A DNA stretch of 64,000 nt from Marinicellulosiphila megalodicopiae (GCF_045862395.1 NZ_AP023087.1:3100001-3164000); one strand, 5' to 3'. Positions 16,771-26,801 are shown, counted from the first letter of the stretch. Program-made: numbers and translations. Notes: a model not told the origin generated them from the letters alone.

Positions 16771-18111
16771 TCAAGCATGCACAACTTTCCAACGCGGTTT
16801 TACTGGTGGCTGATACAACCCTAAATAACCGTACAAATACTGCCTTGGAAATTTATGATAACTCGCCCCTCTATTTCTCACCTTGTGTCTGTACCTTAGT
16901 TGGTGTCGCAGACTTTCTTCCATATAGTATCGGATCTTCTTTATTTTTCGATGACCGTAACCATAATAAAAATAATTGCACCAGCCTCTGACTGTTGCAT
17001 TTAATTGTCTAACCACTTCATTTATCGGTACTGGATTCATCGCTCTTCGAGTGTAAAATTTAATCTTCTCACTTACTTTTTTCATCGATTTCTGTGACGG
17101 CTCAACCATCGGGAATACTTTTCCTGATTGTTTGCTTTTTGCCATTGAAATTTCAAAACCTAGAAAATTAAACTTCTCTTTTAGCGAATCTACCACTTCA
17201 GTTTTGTCTCCATTAAGTTGTAAATCTAATTTACCCAAAACTTGTGTTAACACTTTATATGATGCATCTGTTTCATTTTTACAAAGAATCACTAAATCGT
17301 CAGCGTATCGGACTATTTTCGCTTTTAATTTAAATGCTAAATTGTGTTTGTCCCATATTCTATCCAATACATCCAGATAGATATTGGCCAATAATGGCGA
17401 GATAACACCACCTTGAGGTGTGCCTAATTTACTTTTCTTACCACCTGCAATAACCGTTTGTTTTCCGCTCTTTTCTACTTTGATCACCACCGACTTTAAC
17501 CATTGATTTAATAACGCTAATACTTTCTTATCAGAAACTCTCAGCGATACTAACTTCATGAGCTTAACGTGCGCGATGGTATCAAAGTATTTCGACAGGT
17601 CAGCATCAATCACTTGTGTATGTCCCGATCTTAACGATTGAGTAATACTGTTCATGGCTTGATGAGCCGATCGATTAGGACGAAATCCGTAACTGTTATT
17701 ACTGAAGCCCGATTCAAAAATTGGTTCAATGACAATTTTAACAGCCATTTGGATGATTCGATCTTCAATATTCGGGATACCCAACGGACGAGTTTCGCCA
17801 TTACCTTTCGGTATGTCGACACGTTTAATTGGACTGGATTGATAGGAATTAAATTTAAGCTTAGATTGTAAAATATTTAAGTAACGCCACTTTGATATTT
17901 CTCGTTCTATTGTTTCAAATGTCACCCGATCTAAACCAGGTTTGCCATTGTTTTTCTTAACAAGTTCGTAAGCATATTGCAGGACATCCAAACGATAAAC
18001 CTTGTCATAGATTGAATAAAAGCAAAATGTGGATTGTTGTTTGGCTTTTTGAAATAGTTTCCTCTGAAGGTCACCGACTCGTTTTTTCAAACTGGAAGAT
18101 GTTAATAGCAT
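16771..18111 (-). CDS. ltrA: group II intron reverse transcriptase/maturase
   Basis: 446 residues from the ATG at 18111 (MLLTSSSLKKRVGDLQRKLF); an in-frame ATG at 18165 would add 18 non-conserved residues. RT blocks are intact: GKPGLDRVTFE, RPLGIPNIEDRIIQMA, SYGFRPNRSAHQAM, QVIDADLSKYFDTI, GTPQGGVISPLLANIYLD and the catalytic YADD (VRYADDLVILC). The maturase domain X follows (IKFYTRRAMNPVPINEVV, RGWCNYFYYG). The protein ends at KPRWKVVHA with no HNH endonuclease domain, so it belongs to an En-lacking class. It aids splicing and reverse-splices the intron RNA into DNA. No frameshift is seen, so the element may be active. Confidence 0.93.
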   Translation of the reverse strand: MLLTSSSLKKRVGDLQRKLFQKAKQQSTFCFYSIYDKVYRLDVLQYAYELVKKNNGKPGLDRVTFETIEREISKWRYLNILQSKLKFNSYQSSPIKRVDIPKGNGETRPLGIPNIEDRIIQMAVKIVIEPIFESGFSNNSYGFRPNRSAHQAMNSITQSLRSGHTQVIDADLSKYFDTIAHVKLMKLVSLRVSDKKVLALLNQWLKSVVIKVEKSGKQTVIAGGKKSKLGTPQGGVISPLLANIYLDVLDRIWDKHNLAFKLKAKIVRYADDLVILCKNETDASYKVLTQVLGKLDLQLNGDKTEVVDSLKEKFNFLGFEISMAKSKQSGKVFPMVEPSQKSMKKVSEKIKFYTRRAMNPVPINEVVRQLNATVRGWCNYFYYGYGHRKIKKIRYYMEESLRHQLRYRHKVRNRGASYHKFPRQYLYGYLGLYQPPVKPRWKVVHA

Positions 18112-18660
18112 AATGCAATCATCTGAGCCTTTTCCTCTTTGGTTACATGAATAAAGTAGAGCCACTTCCCTTGGGTGTCGTTATGTTGTCGCTCACCCTC
18201 AAACGGTACTATTAGCCCCTCTGACTTCCAATAAAGCCCGTCATCATTTCGCTCTTCGCTTATAAATGACCGTTGATTCTGCAAAAATCACCTTATTGGA
18301 TCTCCCGTCCTGCACAATGTATCTTCCACCACATACCACTCTTATAACCCCGAAGGACTCTTTCGTTCATGCTCATTAAACATGTTTGTGACTGTCTAAA
18401 AAAAAGACAGATCAGAAATCATATTTTTGATTGAAAGATGACAGCTTTCCCCTTCAAAACAGAGAGTCAGCGTCCTTATTTAGTTAACGAGGCTAAACAG
18501 ATTCACTTGCGTTGCGGTCTGCGGTTTTGCCTTTGAAAAACTTACAGCATCCAATTACTTGAACACTGCTTTTCAGTGCTACCTAGGTGAATGAGTAATT
18601 CCTAGGACAGGACTTTAACCTGCTAGATATATTGCCGGTAACGGCGTACGTATTGACCCA

Positions 18661-20505
18661 GTGACTTTAACCATTAACGAAAACCAGCAAGGATTCTGCG
18701 GTGTGCAAGGTACGATTGAAGAAATGCATGGCGCCGTTCACTCAAATAGTCGCAATAATGCAGGTGCTGTGATTGCTTGGCAGTTTAGTGCAAACGAAGC
18801 GATGACGGTTGATGTCGCAATTCAATATGCATACGCAGCAGAGCCACTTCGCAACGGCGATTTATATTTAAACAATCAACTTGTCACCAATGTTAATTTC
18901 CAACCAACTGGTGCTTGGACTAATTGGCAAGCAACCAGCACATCAATGACAATTCAAGCGGGTCAAAACTTTATTGAGTTAAAAGCCACAGGCGATTTAG
19001 GCTTAGCAAATATTGACTACATTAAGTTTACTTCGACCTCTGAAATTAACCAAAATGCATCATTATTCACGGCAAACGAATGCCAATATGATTACAGCAA
19101 CATAGACCCTTTGTTAATTAATGATGTGTTAGTTCAGCCTACTTTTAGCGACGACAGCGTACATGATCCCTCTGTGATTAAATCTGATGGTGTGTTCTAT
19201 GTATTTGGATCACATTTAGCTGCGTCAAAAACCACCGACCTTACTAATTGGACTAATGTTTCCAGAGATGGAGTGAACAGTAACAATCCATTATTTGATG
19301 ATCCATTAGTTGAGTTAGCCCAACTGTTCGAATGGACTGGCGAACAAGGCATGTGGGCGTTAGATGTTCGAAAAATTAACGATAAATTTTACATGTATTA
19401 CAACGCGTCGCCGCTATCCGCACCACGCTCAGCAATGGGGCTTGCCATTGCTGATAACATTGAAGGGCCTTATCGTGATCAAGGTATTTTCTTAAAATCC
19501 GGTATGTGGGGAGAAATCAGTCCAGATGGCACCATCTTTGATGCGACCAAACACCCAAGCAGTGTTGACCCGCACACGTTCTTTGATGCTAACGGCAAAC
19601 TGTGGATGATTTACGGATCTTATTCTGGCGGGATCTTTATTTTAGAAATGGATCCAGCTACAGGCAAACCTAAACCGAATCAAAATGGCTACGGCAAACA
19701 TTTAATGGGGGGAAATCACTCTCGAATTGAAGGTGTGTTTGTGCAATATAATCAAAAAACTGAATATTATTATTTATTCTCTAGCTTTGGTGGTTTAGGT
19801 GCCGATGGCGGTTACAACGTGCGTATTGCCCGCTCAAAAAACCCTGATGGACCCTATTTGGATTATAACGGAGTCAATATGGCCAATGTTAAGGCTAATC
19901 CAGACTTACCATTATTTGATGATGCCTCAATTGAGCCATATGGATTAAAAGCCATAGGCGCTCATCAATTTACCAACACCAATTTGGGTTACATCTCTCC
20001 TGGGCACAATTCAACTATTTATGATGAGCAACGTGATAAATATTTAATATTTATGCACACTCGTTTTCCAGGCAGAGGTGAATTACATCAGATTCGCATT
20101 CATGAAATTTTATTCAACGAGGATGCTTGGCCAGTGGTTTCACCACTTCGCTATGCTGACAAAATTGATAGTCAAAAACCTGAACGCTTAAAAGATGAGT
20201 TAGAAGTGGTTGTGCAGGCCCAAGTGCCAGGCACCTATCAAATGGTCGATCATGGCAAAGACATAAGTGCAAACGTTAAACCAAGTTTTGCTCTTGAATT
20301 ACAAGTCGATGGCCAAGTGTTAGATGGTCAAAATGGTACATGGCAATATGATGAGAAAAACCGCTACATTAATTTAACTATCAATGGCTTAGTATATAAA
20401 GGAGTGGTTTCTCGTCAATGGAATGAATCGCGTCGTCGCTTTGAAATCACCATTGCTGCTGTTTCATCAAACGGCACAACCCTTTGGGCAATTCAAGAAA
20501 ATTAA
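18661..20505 (+). CDS. CBM6-GH43 arabinanase-like protein, 5'-truncated by intron
   Basis: 614 residues open from a GTG at 18661; the frame stays open upstream to about 18619, where intron sequence starts, so this is not a native start. Residues 1-135 resemble a CBM6 beta-sandwich (GAVIAWQFSANEAMTVDVAI). A five-bladed GH43 domain follows with its three acidic residues in context: VHDPSVIKSDG (Asp ~169), SSVDPHTFFD (Asp ~303), SRIEGVFV (Glu ~357). A C-terminal beta domain (from ~530) matches the extra domain of endo-arabinanases. It would hydrolyse alpha-1,5-arabinan or a related pentosan outside the cell. Without the leader at 16271 the fragment has no signal peptide and is probably non-functional. 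Confidence 0.8.
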   Translation: MTLTINENQQGFCGVQGTIEEMHGAVHSNSRNNAGAVIAWQFSANEAMTVDVAIQYAYAAEPLRNGDLYLNNQLVTNVNFQPTGAWTNWQATSTSMTIQAGQNFIELKATGDLGLANIDYIKFTSTSEINQNASLFTANECQYDYSNIDPLLINDVLVQPTFSDDSVHDPSVIKSDGVFYVFGSHLAASKTTDLTNWTNVSRDGVNSNNPLFDDPLVELAQLFEWTGEQGMWALDVRKINDKFYMYYNASPLSAPRSAMGLAIADNIEGPYRDQGIFLKSGMWGEISPDGTIFDATKHPSSVDPHTFFDANGKLWMIYGSYSGGIFILEMDPATGKPKPNQNGYGKHLMGGNHSRIEGVFVQYNQKTEYYYLFSSFGGLGADGGYNVRIARSKNPDGPYLDYNGVNMANVKANPDLPLFDDASIEPYGLKAIGAHQFTNTNLGYISPGHNSTIYDEQRDKYLIFMHTRFPGRGELHQIRIHEILFNEDAWPVVSPLRYADKIDSQKPERLKDELEVVVQAQVPGTYQMVDHGKDISANVKPSFALELQVDGQVLDGQNGTWQYDEKNRYINLTINGLVYKGVVSRQWNESRRRFEITIAAVSSNGTTLWAIQEN

Positions 20506-20519
20506 TTAACCCATTCGTT

Positions 20520-20548
20520 AAAAAACCTCTCAACCGAGAGGTTTTTTT
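20520..20548. terminator. bidirectional terminator between GH43 and multicopper oxidase genes
   Basis: AAAAAACCTCTC / GAGAGGTTTTTTT with a 4-base loop, between convergent genes. Confidence 0.9.
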
Positions 20549-20563
20549 GATTTTAAGAAGCGT

Positions 20564-21973
20564 CTAACTGACTTTTACTAATCCCACCAATCCCATCGCC
20601 ATATGTTCAATCACATGACAATGAAACATCCACATTCCTGGATTGTCCGCATAAATTAAAATTTGCGCTGCTTCATTTTTCTCAAGCATAACAGTGTCAG
20701 CCAAATAAGGCTGAATGTCTTTATTAGCGTAACTTAACACTTTAAATGTGTGCCCATGAAAATGGATAGGATGGGGATATTGTGTGTTATTTCTGATGTC
20801 GACCAAATAACTATTGCCTAATTTAAAATCCGCTATTTGATTGGGTGTTTTGCAAGATGCTGGTGCAAAACCTTGCTGGGTATTTAAATTCCAAAATAAT
20901 GGATCGCCATTTTTATCATCAGCGGCTGCCCATTCTAAGACTATTTCTATTTTTTCAGCCTTATCTAAATCACCAACAATCACTGGATTTTTTGGAATAA
21001 CAGGCAACGAGCTTGCTCGTTTTTCAGATTCGTTGGCTAAAATATTCAACTTAAACATCGGCTTGTGTTGATCTAAAAAAGTGAGTGTTTGCCCAGCAGA
21101 ATCAGGAACAACAAATAAAATATCAATACGCATGCCAGCACCCAAGGCAAAATCTTTAAACGCCAAATCATAATCTAATGGATTGGCATCTAGCACATCA
21201 ATTTTTAAAGGGTGATGTTTAAACAACTCCGGTTTATCCACATTTAAACGATACATCTGTGTATTGGAAGTATTCACCATTCTTAGACGAACAGTTTGCC
21301 CAGCTTTTACATCGTATTCAAAATCCGTTTGACCATTTGCAGTATAAATTAAACCAGGTGTGCCTTGTCTTGCTGCATAACGTTTCATGCTGATTTTATA
21401 ATAACTGCCGTCTTTATTAAGGTGCCAGTTTTTAAGCATGACAGGAATATCATGATCAAATTCAACCACTTCGTTTTCTGCATTTTTTAAAGGTTCTGCT
21501 TCATCCACTAGCATCAATCCCACTAACCCACGCCCCATTTGATCAACGGAATTTTCATGGGTGTGATACCACATCGTGCCTGCATCAGGGGGAGTAAAAT
21601 AATAAGTAAAGGTGTCACCAGGAGCAATGGGCACTTGCCCAGTACCTGGAACTCCATCCATATTCACAGGTATTCGAAGTCCATGCCAATGCACAGTTGT
21701 GGGCTCATCTAATTCATTTGTGACATCAATACGAACCGGAACACCTTGTTTTGCTCGAATGATCGGTGCAAAAACATGTCCGTTATAACTCAAAATATCC
21801 GTGATGTGACCACCTACAATATTGGCTTTTGCAGCTTTAACTGTCAGATGATAATGATATTGATCGCTCTGGGTTTTAGCAGATAAATTAATAGCACTCA
21901 CAGCAACAGCAGAACCCGCTGCGCCCGAAGCAAATAAACTTGTGTGTTTTAGAAAATTTCGACGAGAGATCAT
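20564..21973 (-). CDS. Tat-exported multicopper oxidase
   Basis: 469 residues from ATG 21973; an in-frame ATG 60 bp further upstream would bury the signal peptide, so the shorter start is chosen. MISRRNFLKHTSLFASGAAG is a twin-arginine signal, so the protein is folded with copper and sent to the periplasm. All four copper sites are visible: TVHWHGLRIP, MWYHTHENS, YPHPIHFHGHTFKVL and MFHCHVIEHMAMGLVG (type 1 Cys with axial Met). Such enzymes oxidise metals (Cu(I), Mn(II)) or phenolics using oxygen. It lacks an evident Met-rich CueO insert, and no copper regulator or pump is adjacent, so the substrate is open. Confidence 0.92.
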   Translation of the reverse strand: MISRRNFLKHTSLFASGAAGSAVAVSAINLSAKTQSDQYHYHLTVKAAKANIVGGHITDILSYNGHVFAPIIRAKQGVPVRIDVTNELDEPTTVHWHGLRIPVNMDGVPGTGQVPIAPGDTFTYYFTPPDAGTMWYHTHENSVDQMGRGLVGLMLVDEAEPLKNAENEVVEFDHDIPVMLKNWHLNKDGSYYKISMKRYAARQGTPGLIYTANGQTDFEYDVKAGQTVRLRMVNTSNTQMYRLNVDKPELFKHHPLKIDVLDANPLDYDLAFKDFALGAGMRIDILFVVPDSAGQTLTFLDQHKPMFKLNILANESEKRASSLPVIPKNPVIVGDLDKAEKIEIVLEWAAADDKNGDPLFWNLNTQQGFAPASCKTPNQIADFKLGNSYLVDIRNNTQYPHPIHFHGHTFKVLSYANKDIQPYLADTVMLEKNEAAQILIYADNPGMWMFHCHVIEHMAMGLVGLVKVS

Positions 21974-22216
21974 AAATAACAATTTTAAATAAAAATGATT
22001 ATCCTTATCACCAAACAAATAGCAAGTAACCACAAACAGTTAGTAAGGTTTGCAAAATTTCATAAAACATTTCTTAATTTGCAAAACGAACATCAAGCTC
22101 AATAAAAACACAAACCGTATAATTTATTACAATTTAGGCGATATACATCACATTTTTTTGCTACAATGCCCACCTTTAAAAACCACTCAATTCACATAAT
22201 AAATACGGATTTTCAA

Positions 22217-22948
22217 ATGAAAAAACGCTTCCCTCTATGTTTTAGCCTTTTAATAGTTAGCGCTTGTAGTAAATTTAAAGTGCCTGAATTTTCAGCTGCG
22301 ACGATTGCCATCAATGAAAGTAATGTCGATATGATTTTAAATGCCCGCTTTCATAATGCATCCGCCCAAGATAATTCATTTTCATGGTATAAAGATTACG
22401 CAATTGACTTTCCAGACTCAGTTGAAGAAAACTACACTTCTTATTGTGAAACTGGAGAAATTTATGGAAATATTGAGAAAGACATTATTCGATCGGATCG
22501 TAACTTTTTATTAGTGGATATGAAATTTGATGAATGTCTATTTTCAAGCTCTGCTGATTTAATCACCATCAACGGTAATATTGATCTTGATTCAACATTT
22601 TATTCAAGTAGCGATGATTATTTTAGTATTACTCAAGGTAATTATAAAATCACTACCTTTAATACACAGTTTGTTTTTAGCCAACATTACTATGAAATTG
22701 ATTACACAGAAAAATCCGATGAAGTCATAATTAAAGAATATTCAAAAATTGAAATCAAAGTAAATAATAAATCAATCGGCACAGTTAATTTTTATACAGA
22801 TACCCCTTATGAAGCATTAGCACAAAGCATTGAAGGGGAAGATATTATTGAAGGTGCAAATAAGAGCAAAATCAGAATCAAATATTCTACAAAAGATACA
22901 AAAGTTTATTTAAATAATTCATTATACGCCACATATACAAACAACTAA
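22217..22948 (+). CDS. hypothetical lipoprotein
   Basis: 243 residues from ATG 22217 (MKKRFPLCFSLLIVSACSKF); an ATG 51 bp upstream would put charged residues before the signal. The lipobox LIVSAC gives an acylated Cys at residue 17. The mature part is rich in Asp, Ser, Thr and Tyr with predicted beta strands (DLITINGNIDLDSTF, YFSITQGNYKITTFN) and has no motif I recognise. The next residue after Cys is Ser, compatible with transport to the outer membrane. No operon partner; it is convergent with ung. Confidence 0.65.
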   Translation: MKKRFPLCFSLLIVSACSKFKVPEFSAATIAINESNVDMILNARFHNASAQDNSFSWYKDYAIDFPDSVEENYTSYCETGEIYGNIEKDIIRSDRNFLLVDMKFDECLFSSSADLITINGNIDLDSTFYSSSDDYFSITQGNYKITTFNTQFVFSQHYYEIDYTEKSDEVIIKEYSKIEIKVNNKSIGTVNFYTDTPYEALAQSIEGEDIIEGANKSKIRIKYSTKDTKVYLNNSLYATYTNN

Positions 22949-23039
22949 GTCGATTAAATTACCTAGATTAATTGGCATCCATTGAGTTCATCCGTCACTG
23001 TGCAAAATTTGCTTGTGAGCTTAATAGATCATTCAATGT

Positions 23040-23720
23040 TTATATTAATGACCAATCAACAGGCCGCTGGTTGGTTTTTTCCAAATATTTATTTGATTGA
23101 GAAAATGGACAACTACCAAAAAAACCGCGATACGATGACAACGGCGAGGGATGAACACTTTGTACAATACAGTGTTTACTTTCATCAATTAATTGCGCTT
23201 TAAGCTGGGCAGGTTTACCCCATAATACAAACACAACATTCTGTTTTTTATCGCTTATGGTTTTAATGATTAAATCCGTTAATGCTAACCAGCCAATTGA
23301 CTTATGAGAATTCGCCTTCGCTTTTTCAACACTTAACACTGTATTTAATAACAATACACCTTGATTTGCCCAAGCCGTTAAATCACCAGACAATGGAATT
23401 TGGACATTCAGATCACTTTCCAACTCTTTAAAAATATTTTTTAAACTAGGCGGAAATTTTACTGCATTAGGCACTGAAAAAGCCAAGCCTTGCGCTTGGC
23501 CTTCTCCATGGTAAGGATCCTGACCTAAAATCACGATTTTAGTATTTTCAAAATCCGTTAAATTTAAAGCATGAAATAATTTGGATCTTTCAGGAAATAA
23601 TGTTTTATTTTTTTGATTATTTAAAAAGTGCTCAATAGGATTTAAAATCGAAATAACAGTTTGTTCACCCAATTGATCCATCCATAACTTTGGAAACAAA
23701 TCTTTTAAAAACTCACTCAT
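23040..23720 (-). CDS. ung: uracil-DNA glycosylase
   Basis: 226 residues, family 1 UDG. It removes uracil from DNA to start base excision repair. The water-activating motif GQDPYHGEGQAQGLAFSVP has Asp68, and the leucine-intercalation loop HPSPLSSYRGFFGSCPFS has the catalytic His. Length matches E. coli (229). Its ATG lies 8 bp inside the end of alr, so it is the last gene of a dnaB-alr-ung unit. No terminator hairpin is clear after it. Confidence 0.96.
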   Translation of the reverse strand: MSEFLKDLFPKLWMDQLGEQTVISILNPIEHFLNNQKNKTLFPERSKLFHALNLTDFENTKIVILGQDPYHGEGQAQGLAFSVPNAVKFPPSLKNIFKELESDLNVQIPLSGDLTAWANQGVLLLNTVLSVEKAKANSHKSIGWLALTDLIIKTISDKKQNVVFVLWGKPAQLKAQLIDESKHCIVQSVHPSPLSSYRGFFGSCPFSQSNKYLEKTNQRPVDWSLI

Positions 23721-24801
23721 AAATATATTGCACTCTTGAAGTAATTCTAGTTAATAACTCGTAACCAATTGTGCCGCAATGGCTTGCCACTTCATCCACA
23801 CTGATGTCTTTTCCCCAAAGCTGCACGGTATCGTATAACTTCACATCAATATCGGTGACATCAATAGTAATTAAATCCATTGAAACACGACCAATTAATT
23901 CAGCTCGAGTTTGATTCACAAAAACCGGTGTGCCTTGTAAGCAAGTTCTTGGATACCCATCGCCATAACCTATGGCTACCGTAGCAATCTTTGTTGGTTT
24001 TGTTGCCGTCCAAATATTTCCATAACCGGTGCTTTCCCCTTTTTCAACCTGTCTAATTGCAATGATAGGTGCAGTCAATTCCATAACAGGTAATAAACCT
24101 AAAGATTCAGCACTTTTATTAAGGATTGCAGAGGCACCATACAACGCAATACCAGGGCGAACCCAATCGCAAATAGATTCAGAATAATTAAAAATTCCTG
24201 CAGAGTTTGCCATCGAAACAAGGGTACAATCAGAAGGTAACGCTTGCTTTAAACGTTTTATTTGCAAATCTGTAAAAGTATTTTCACTATCATCCGCACA
24301 AGAAAAGTGACTCATCACTCCAACCTGTTTTACCCATGAAAGTTTGGTTATACGATCATAACTGATTTGTAATTGATCAATAGGTAAACCCAATCGATGC
24401 ATACCTGTATCGACTTTTAACCAGATAGTTCGATCACTGATTTGATTAAAAGCTAAATTTTGAGTCAGTTTTTCTAAGTCTTCGATTTGCTCAATATTAT
24501 GCAAAACTAAAGAACATTTATTTTCTAACGCCACTTTGGTTTGTTTGACATTCAAACAACCCTCAAGTAATAAAATAGGTTTATGTATGCCCGATTGTCT
24601 AAGCGCTAATGCTTCATTTAAAGTGGCCACAGCAAATCCATGACAATGTTTTAACTTAGGGGCAAAACTGGTCGCACCGTGTCCATAGGCGTTCGCTTTT
24701 ACTACGGCCCAAATTTTAGCATCCGGACAATTTTTTTGGATCACGGCTAAATTATGATTAGCCGCCCCCATGTTAATCCGAGCAATCGTGCCACGACTCA
24801 T
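23713..24801 (-). CDS. alr: alanine racemase
   Basis: 362 residues. PLP enzyme that interconverts L- and D-alanine for peptidoglycan. The PLP lysine is Lys35 in AVVKANAYGHG; the second-subunit catalytic Tyr is in GESTGYGNIW region near residue 256, and WVRPGIALYGA contacts the cofactor. The ATG overlaps the TGA of dnaB in an ATGA arrangement, so translation is coupled; dnaB-alr adjacency is usual in gammaproteobacteria. Length is typical (359-370). Confidence 0.96.
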   Translation of the reverse strand: MSRGTIARINMGAANHNLAVIQKNCPDAKIWAVVKANAYGHGATSFAPKLKHCHGFAVATLNEALALRQSGIHKPILLLEGCLNVKQTKVALENKCSLVLHNIEQIEDLEKLTQNLAFNQISDRTIWLKVDTGMHRLGLPIDQLQISYDRITKLSWVKQVGVMSHFSCADDSENTFTDLQIKRLKQALPSDCTLVSMANSAGIFNYSESICDWVRPGIALYGASAILNKSAESLGLLPVMELTAPIIAIRQVEKGESTGYGNIWTATKPTKIATVAIGYGDGYPRTCLQGTPVFVNQTRAELIGRVSMDLITIDVTDIDVKLYDTVQLWGKDISVDEVASHCGTIGYELLTRITSRVQYIYE

Positions 24802-26177
24802 TCAGAGTCCTCGCCATAATATCCAGGAGGTAAATCTTCAAAGCGAGTGTATTGACCCAAAAATGAAAGTTTAAAACTGCCTACTTCACCGTTACGGTTT
24901 TTACCAATAATCACTTCACCAATGCCTTTGTCTTCAGATTCAGGGTTGTAATATTCATCACGATACAAAAACATAATTAAATCCGCATCCTGCTCGATGG
25001 CACCTGACTCACGTAAATCTGAGTTAACAGGACGTTTGTTAGGGCGCTGTTCAACACCACGGTTAAGCTGCGACAAGGCCACAACAGGACATTCAAATTC
25101 TTTCGCTATGGCTTTTAAGGAGCGTGAAATTTCAGAAATTTCAGCGGTACGCCCTTCTGTAAACCCTTTAATACTCATCAATTGCAGATAATCGATCATA
25201 ATTAACGACACTTTGCCGTGTTCACGCACCAATCTTCGAATACGCGAACGCATTTCAGTTGGACTTAACCCAGAAGTGTCATCTAAAAATAATTTTTTGT
25301 CTTTTAATAAATTCACTGCAGTAGTCAGTCTTGGCCATTCATCTTCTTCTAATTTACCATCACGAATTCGACCTGCGTTGATACGACCAAGTGAAGACAT
25401 CATACGCGCCACTAACTGCTCAGATGGCATCTCAAGAGAAAACACAATCGCGCACTCTTCTTCACGTTTCATAATCGCTGCTTCTACTAAGTTTAAAGCA
25501 AACGCCGTTTTACCCATTGACGGACGCGCCGCCAAAATAATTAAATCACCGGATTGAAATCCACTGGTGTTTTCATCTAATTTACTAAAACCCGTTGAAA
25601 GCCCTGTAATACTTGTGTCCGATTTAAATAATAAATCAATCCGTTTGATTGCAGAATCTAATAACGGGTTAATATTAGTAGGCCCCCCGTCATTAGGACG
25701 CTCTTCACCAATTTGAAATACAGTACGCTCCGCATCATCGATTAATGTGCCTGCATCTTTGCCCTCAGGATTAAACGCTTGATCGGTAATTTTGGTACCC
25801 GCTGCAATTAATTTACGCTTCACGCTTCGATCAAAAATAATATCGCAATACGCACCAATATTACTTAATGAGGAAACCTGTTCTGCTAAATCATTTAAAT
25901 ATTCCATGCCACCGGCTTCATCTAATTGAGCAGACTGATCTAAAGACTCACCTAGAGTAATCACATCTATAGGCATGGAATTATTAGTAAGCGTCGTCAT
26001 GTGTTCAAAAATCAAACGGTGCTCTTTTCGATAAAACATCGCTTGAGTTAACGTCTCTGCAACTTTGTCCCAAGATTGATTATCCAGCATCAACGCGCCC
26101 AGCACAGATTGCTCAGCTTCTAGTGAAAACGGGTGGGATTTAATGGAAGTATGGGTTCCAACTTCTGACTCGCTCAA
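24798..26177 (-). CDS. dnaB: replicative DNA helicase DnaB
   Basis: 459 residues. Hexameric 5'-3' helicase of the replication fork. The N-terminal DnaG-binding domain (SLEAEQSVLGALMLDN, residues 18-33) is joined by a linker to a RecA-like motor with Walker A ARPSMGKT (217-224), Walker B SLIMIDYLQLM and the KNRNGEVGSFKLSF arginine-finger/DNA loop region near the end. No intein is present although this gene is a frequent host. It heads the dnaB-alr-ung unit. Confidence 0.97.
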   Translation of the reverse strand: MSESEVGTHTSIKSHPFSLEAEQSVLGALMLDNQSWDKVAETLTQAMFYRKEHRLIFEHMTTLTNNSMPIDVITLGESLDQSAQLDEAGGMEYLNDLAEQVSSLSNIGAYCDIIFDRSVKRKLIAAGTKITDQAFNPEGKDAGTLIDDAERTVFQIGEERPNDGGPTNINPLLDSAIKRIDLLFKSDTSITGLSTGFSKLDENTSGFQSGDLIILAARPSMGKTAFALNLVEAAIMKREEECAIVFSLEMPSEQLVARMMSSLGRINAGRIRDGKLEEDEWPRLTTAVNLLKDKKLFLDDTSGLSPTEMRSRIRRLVREHGKVSLIMIDYLQLMSIKGFTEGRTAEISEISRSLKAIAKEFECPVVALSQLNRGVEQRPNKRPVNSDLRESGAIEQDADLIMFLYRDEYYNPESEDKGIGEVIIGKNRNGEVGSFKLSFLGQYTRFEDLPPGYYGEDSE

Positions 26178-26344
26178 AATGTCACCTTAAAAATAGCGCG
26201 CTATTTATGTCAATAGTGCAAAAAATATTTAAAAACTCTGACTGCTTTCAATGAAATTGAAAAAAGCAATCAGCCTTAAAAAAGAGAGTTCAACCTGAAA
26301 ACATTATTTAATCAGGATATATCAACATTTTTATGAACCAATAT

Positions 26345-26554
26345 TTAATAATGCGGCGGTTTAGTATCAATTACTTCGCCTGACATGGATTGATTCAACT
26401 GTTTAAACTCTTGATAAAACGAAGCGATTTTATGTTCTAACTTTCTGATTTGTAAATCTTGCTGACTGACCACTTCATTTAACTGATCCAGCGTATCTTC
26501 TTGAAACGCCAATTTGGTTTGTAAATCAATGACTGTTTGTTCGATGTTATTCAC
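26345..26554 (-). CDS. slyX: SlyX family protein
   Basis: 69 residues forming one coiled coil with heptad Leu/Ile/Val (IEQTVIDLQTKLAFQEDTLD and IRKLEHKIASFYQEF), ending in the family tail PPHY. Length matches E. coli SlyX (72). Function is unknown. Monocistronic, with a GAGG ribosome site. Confidence 0.88.
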   Translation of the reverse strand: MNNIEQTVIDLQTKLAFQEDTLDQLNEVVSQQDLQIRKLEHKIASFYQEFKQLNQSMSGEVIDTKPPHY

Positions 26555-26801
26555 TATTAACCTCTTAACCGATGCACCTAGGACTTAAAACTTCAAACTA
26601 AATTCAAAACACCCCTAATAATAAGGCATACAAAGCCGTGTTCAAAATGAAAAGTGAATTGGTTTTTTTCTCTGATACCCTAGACATTACTAAAAATGTT
26701 GGCATTATGTGGGGTTATTGGTTGCAATTCAATTATTAACGCACCCAATGATTATTAGCCAAATTTTCATCACATGTAATACACAAAGATTAAGGTAAAT
26801 T

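Larger units (their letters stand above)
16700..18650 (-). mobile_element. group II intron with maturase gene, antisense to host gene
   Basis: The minus strand carries, in order, a structured 5' region (about 18640-18170), the maturase/RT gene, and a textbook domain V hairpin at 16722-16755 (AGCCGTATGCGG and its partner CCGCACGTACGGTTT) 16 bp after the maturase stop, followed by a short domain VI-like segment. The 5' end is uncertain: GTACG at 18649-18645 lies where GTGYG is expected and differs by one base. The 3' end is placed at about 16692-16704. Length of ~1.95 kb is normal. It interrupts a plus-strand gene, so splicing of the host mRNA cannot remove it. Confidence 0.8.

Noticed and set aside
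18102..18284. 60-residue minus-strand frame before the maturase
   Set aside because: It lies in the structured RNA domains of the group II intron and overlaps the maturase start in a different frame.
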